A stretch of 64,000 bases of DNA from Micropterix aruncella (lineage: Eukaryota; Arthropoda; Insecta; Lepidoptera; Micropterigidae). Positions 62,961-64,000 of this stretch are shown piece after piece. Where the stretch lies: the NCBI GenBank assembly GCA_944548615.1, contig OX155952.1:38746350-38810349 (forward strand), written 5' to 3'. Position numbers and translations under genes: made by a program. The first letter of the stretch is position 1; each line of letters begins with the position of its first letter. The notes beneath the pieces are model-generated. The model searched no databases and had not been told where the DNA came from. It saw only the letters and a program-made list of their open reading frames with translations.

Positions 62961-63211
62961 TATGGTTTGATTAGATGTCAAGATATTGGTCCGAATTTAA
63001 ATTCAGACAAATATATTGACTAAGCTTTGCAAATGGATATTTTAGCGTTATGGATATTTTAAATACATAAGAATGTTACAGGGCGATGTACATAACATGT
63101 CAAGTTTTGTGAAAATTGGTTCAATAGATTTTTTATAAATTGTGTGTCCCATCAATGTGTCTGTCTATAAGAGATGCAAAGTTAAAACTTGTGAGGGATT
63201 CTGTATTAAAT

Positions 63212-63857
63212 CACGTCGGGGTCACCAGTGTTAGGGACCACCCCTCACTAGACTCCAAATTGTGCGGTGTGAGGTGGTGGTATCAACTTACGAGTTATCC
63301 CCGTATTGAAAGGCGGTTTTGAATGAAGTAGAAGGAATTTATTGATCGAAGGTTTGATATTGCCAGTTATAACGCTTCCCGAACAAGTTATGTTGACGCG
63401 AGTGTAACGATGCACGACTGCGGTTACTAGGGTATATGGATGAGGATTGTATGTGTGCTCCTAGTATCTTGTACTGGGCACGGCTCGAGTCTGTGGGATT
63501 GCAGACTGATGCTTCGTGACTGGGGAAGGTAAGGAAAGGAAACCAAGGAGCCGGATTCGTTCACACACCTCGTGAGAAGGGTACCGAATATGCCGTCGCA
63601 ACCTTGGGGGAAGGTGATCACTCGTGGAATGATATGTGACCGTGAAGCCGGGACACCGAAGTGTGCCGTCGCTATCTGGAGACGTGACCACTCGAGGAAT
63701 GATGCTTGGGTTGCTTTTTCGCCGGTTTATGGGTGAGGCCGCCATTTTTTGCTGATATGGCGAAGAAGTAATAGATTGGTGACGTGGACTCTGCTACGCG
63801 TCGGTGACGTTGAGTCGCGTATAAAGTGACGGATAAAATGTTAAGGGTTGTTCTACA
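63212..63857 (-). mobile_element. Probable LTR with tRNA-Trp primer-binding site
   Basis: On the minus strand a TGT...ACA-bounded segment (63857-63229) is followed after one base by tggtgaccccgacgtg (63227-63212), complementary to the 3' end of tRNA-Trp including CCA. Below 63211 no gag or pol is seen, so the element is truncated. Confidence 0.55.
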
Positions 63858-64000
63858 CAAGCCTAATTTCTAAATTATTTAACTAAATTACAAGAATCAA
63901 AAAATGTCATGAGTCGTCTTTGCCCGTCAGCAAAGCACAGAAAACCCATTTAAGTAATGAAATCAACTTTATTAAAGTAGAATTTTGTTATTAGGCACAC

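Noticed and set aside
63212..63230. tRNA-Trp gene 3' end
   Set aside because: CCA is encoded, which eukaryotic tRNA genes lack, and no tRNA body precedes it; a retroelement primer site fits better.

Overview
This is nuclear DNA of an arthropod, most likely an insect. It has spliced genes with GT-AG introns of hundreds to thousands of bases, an AT-rich background, and many decayed LINE, mariner/Tc1, hAT-like and TTAA-targeting elements. The sequence alone does not let me name the order or species. No CRISPR array, operon or bacterial feature is present.

Three conserved protein-coding genes explain the convincing coding signal. (1) Positions 1643-10402, plus strand: the last seven exons of Integrator subunit 9 (IntS9); the 5' exons lie before the window. 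(2) Positions 12107-20967, minus strand: a complete four-exon LCMT1, the PP2A leucine carboxyl methyltransferase, tail-to-tail with IntS9. One of its introns appears to be GC-AG. (3) Positions 25657-58309, plus strand: a complete 14-exon Patj, the L27 plus four-PDZ scaffold of the Crumbs polarity complex. It is head-to-head with LCMT1 across about 4.7 kb. All exon phases join, giving 318 codons for LCMT1 and 818 for Patj. The three genes are housekeeping or polarity genes with no evident pathway link.

Nearly everything else is repeat. Window start to 20 kb: fragments of an unidentified non-coding repeat, a tandem duplication, 3' ends of an R2/NeSL-like LINE, two hAT-type elements with exact 8-bp target duplications, and mariner relics. 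Positions 21-25.6 kb: an AT-rich intergenic stretch with perfect short hairpins. Patj introns: a Jockey-like LINE split by a TTAA element, a LINE with an uninterrupted endonuclease/RT ORF2, two large R2/NeSL-like copies, CR1-like LINE pieces (one pair nested), foldback elements and several TTAA-flanked non-autonomous elements. Positions 58.3-64 kb: LINE tails, a degenerate tandem repeat, a foldback, a Tc1-like relic and a probable LTR with a tRNA-Trp primer site.

The most unusual structure is a homogeneous 319-bp tandem array at 49402-52012. It starts inside Patj exon 12 and fills the following intron with copies of that exon's 3' end, each carrying its own splice-donor-like and acceptor-like sequences. 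Other notable points are a 187-bp near-perfect palindrome inside Patj, a UNCG-type hairpin kept at the 3' ends of the R2/NeSL-like LINE, and the many TTAA insertions, two of which can be read as exact nested insertions.
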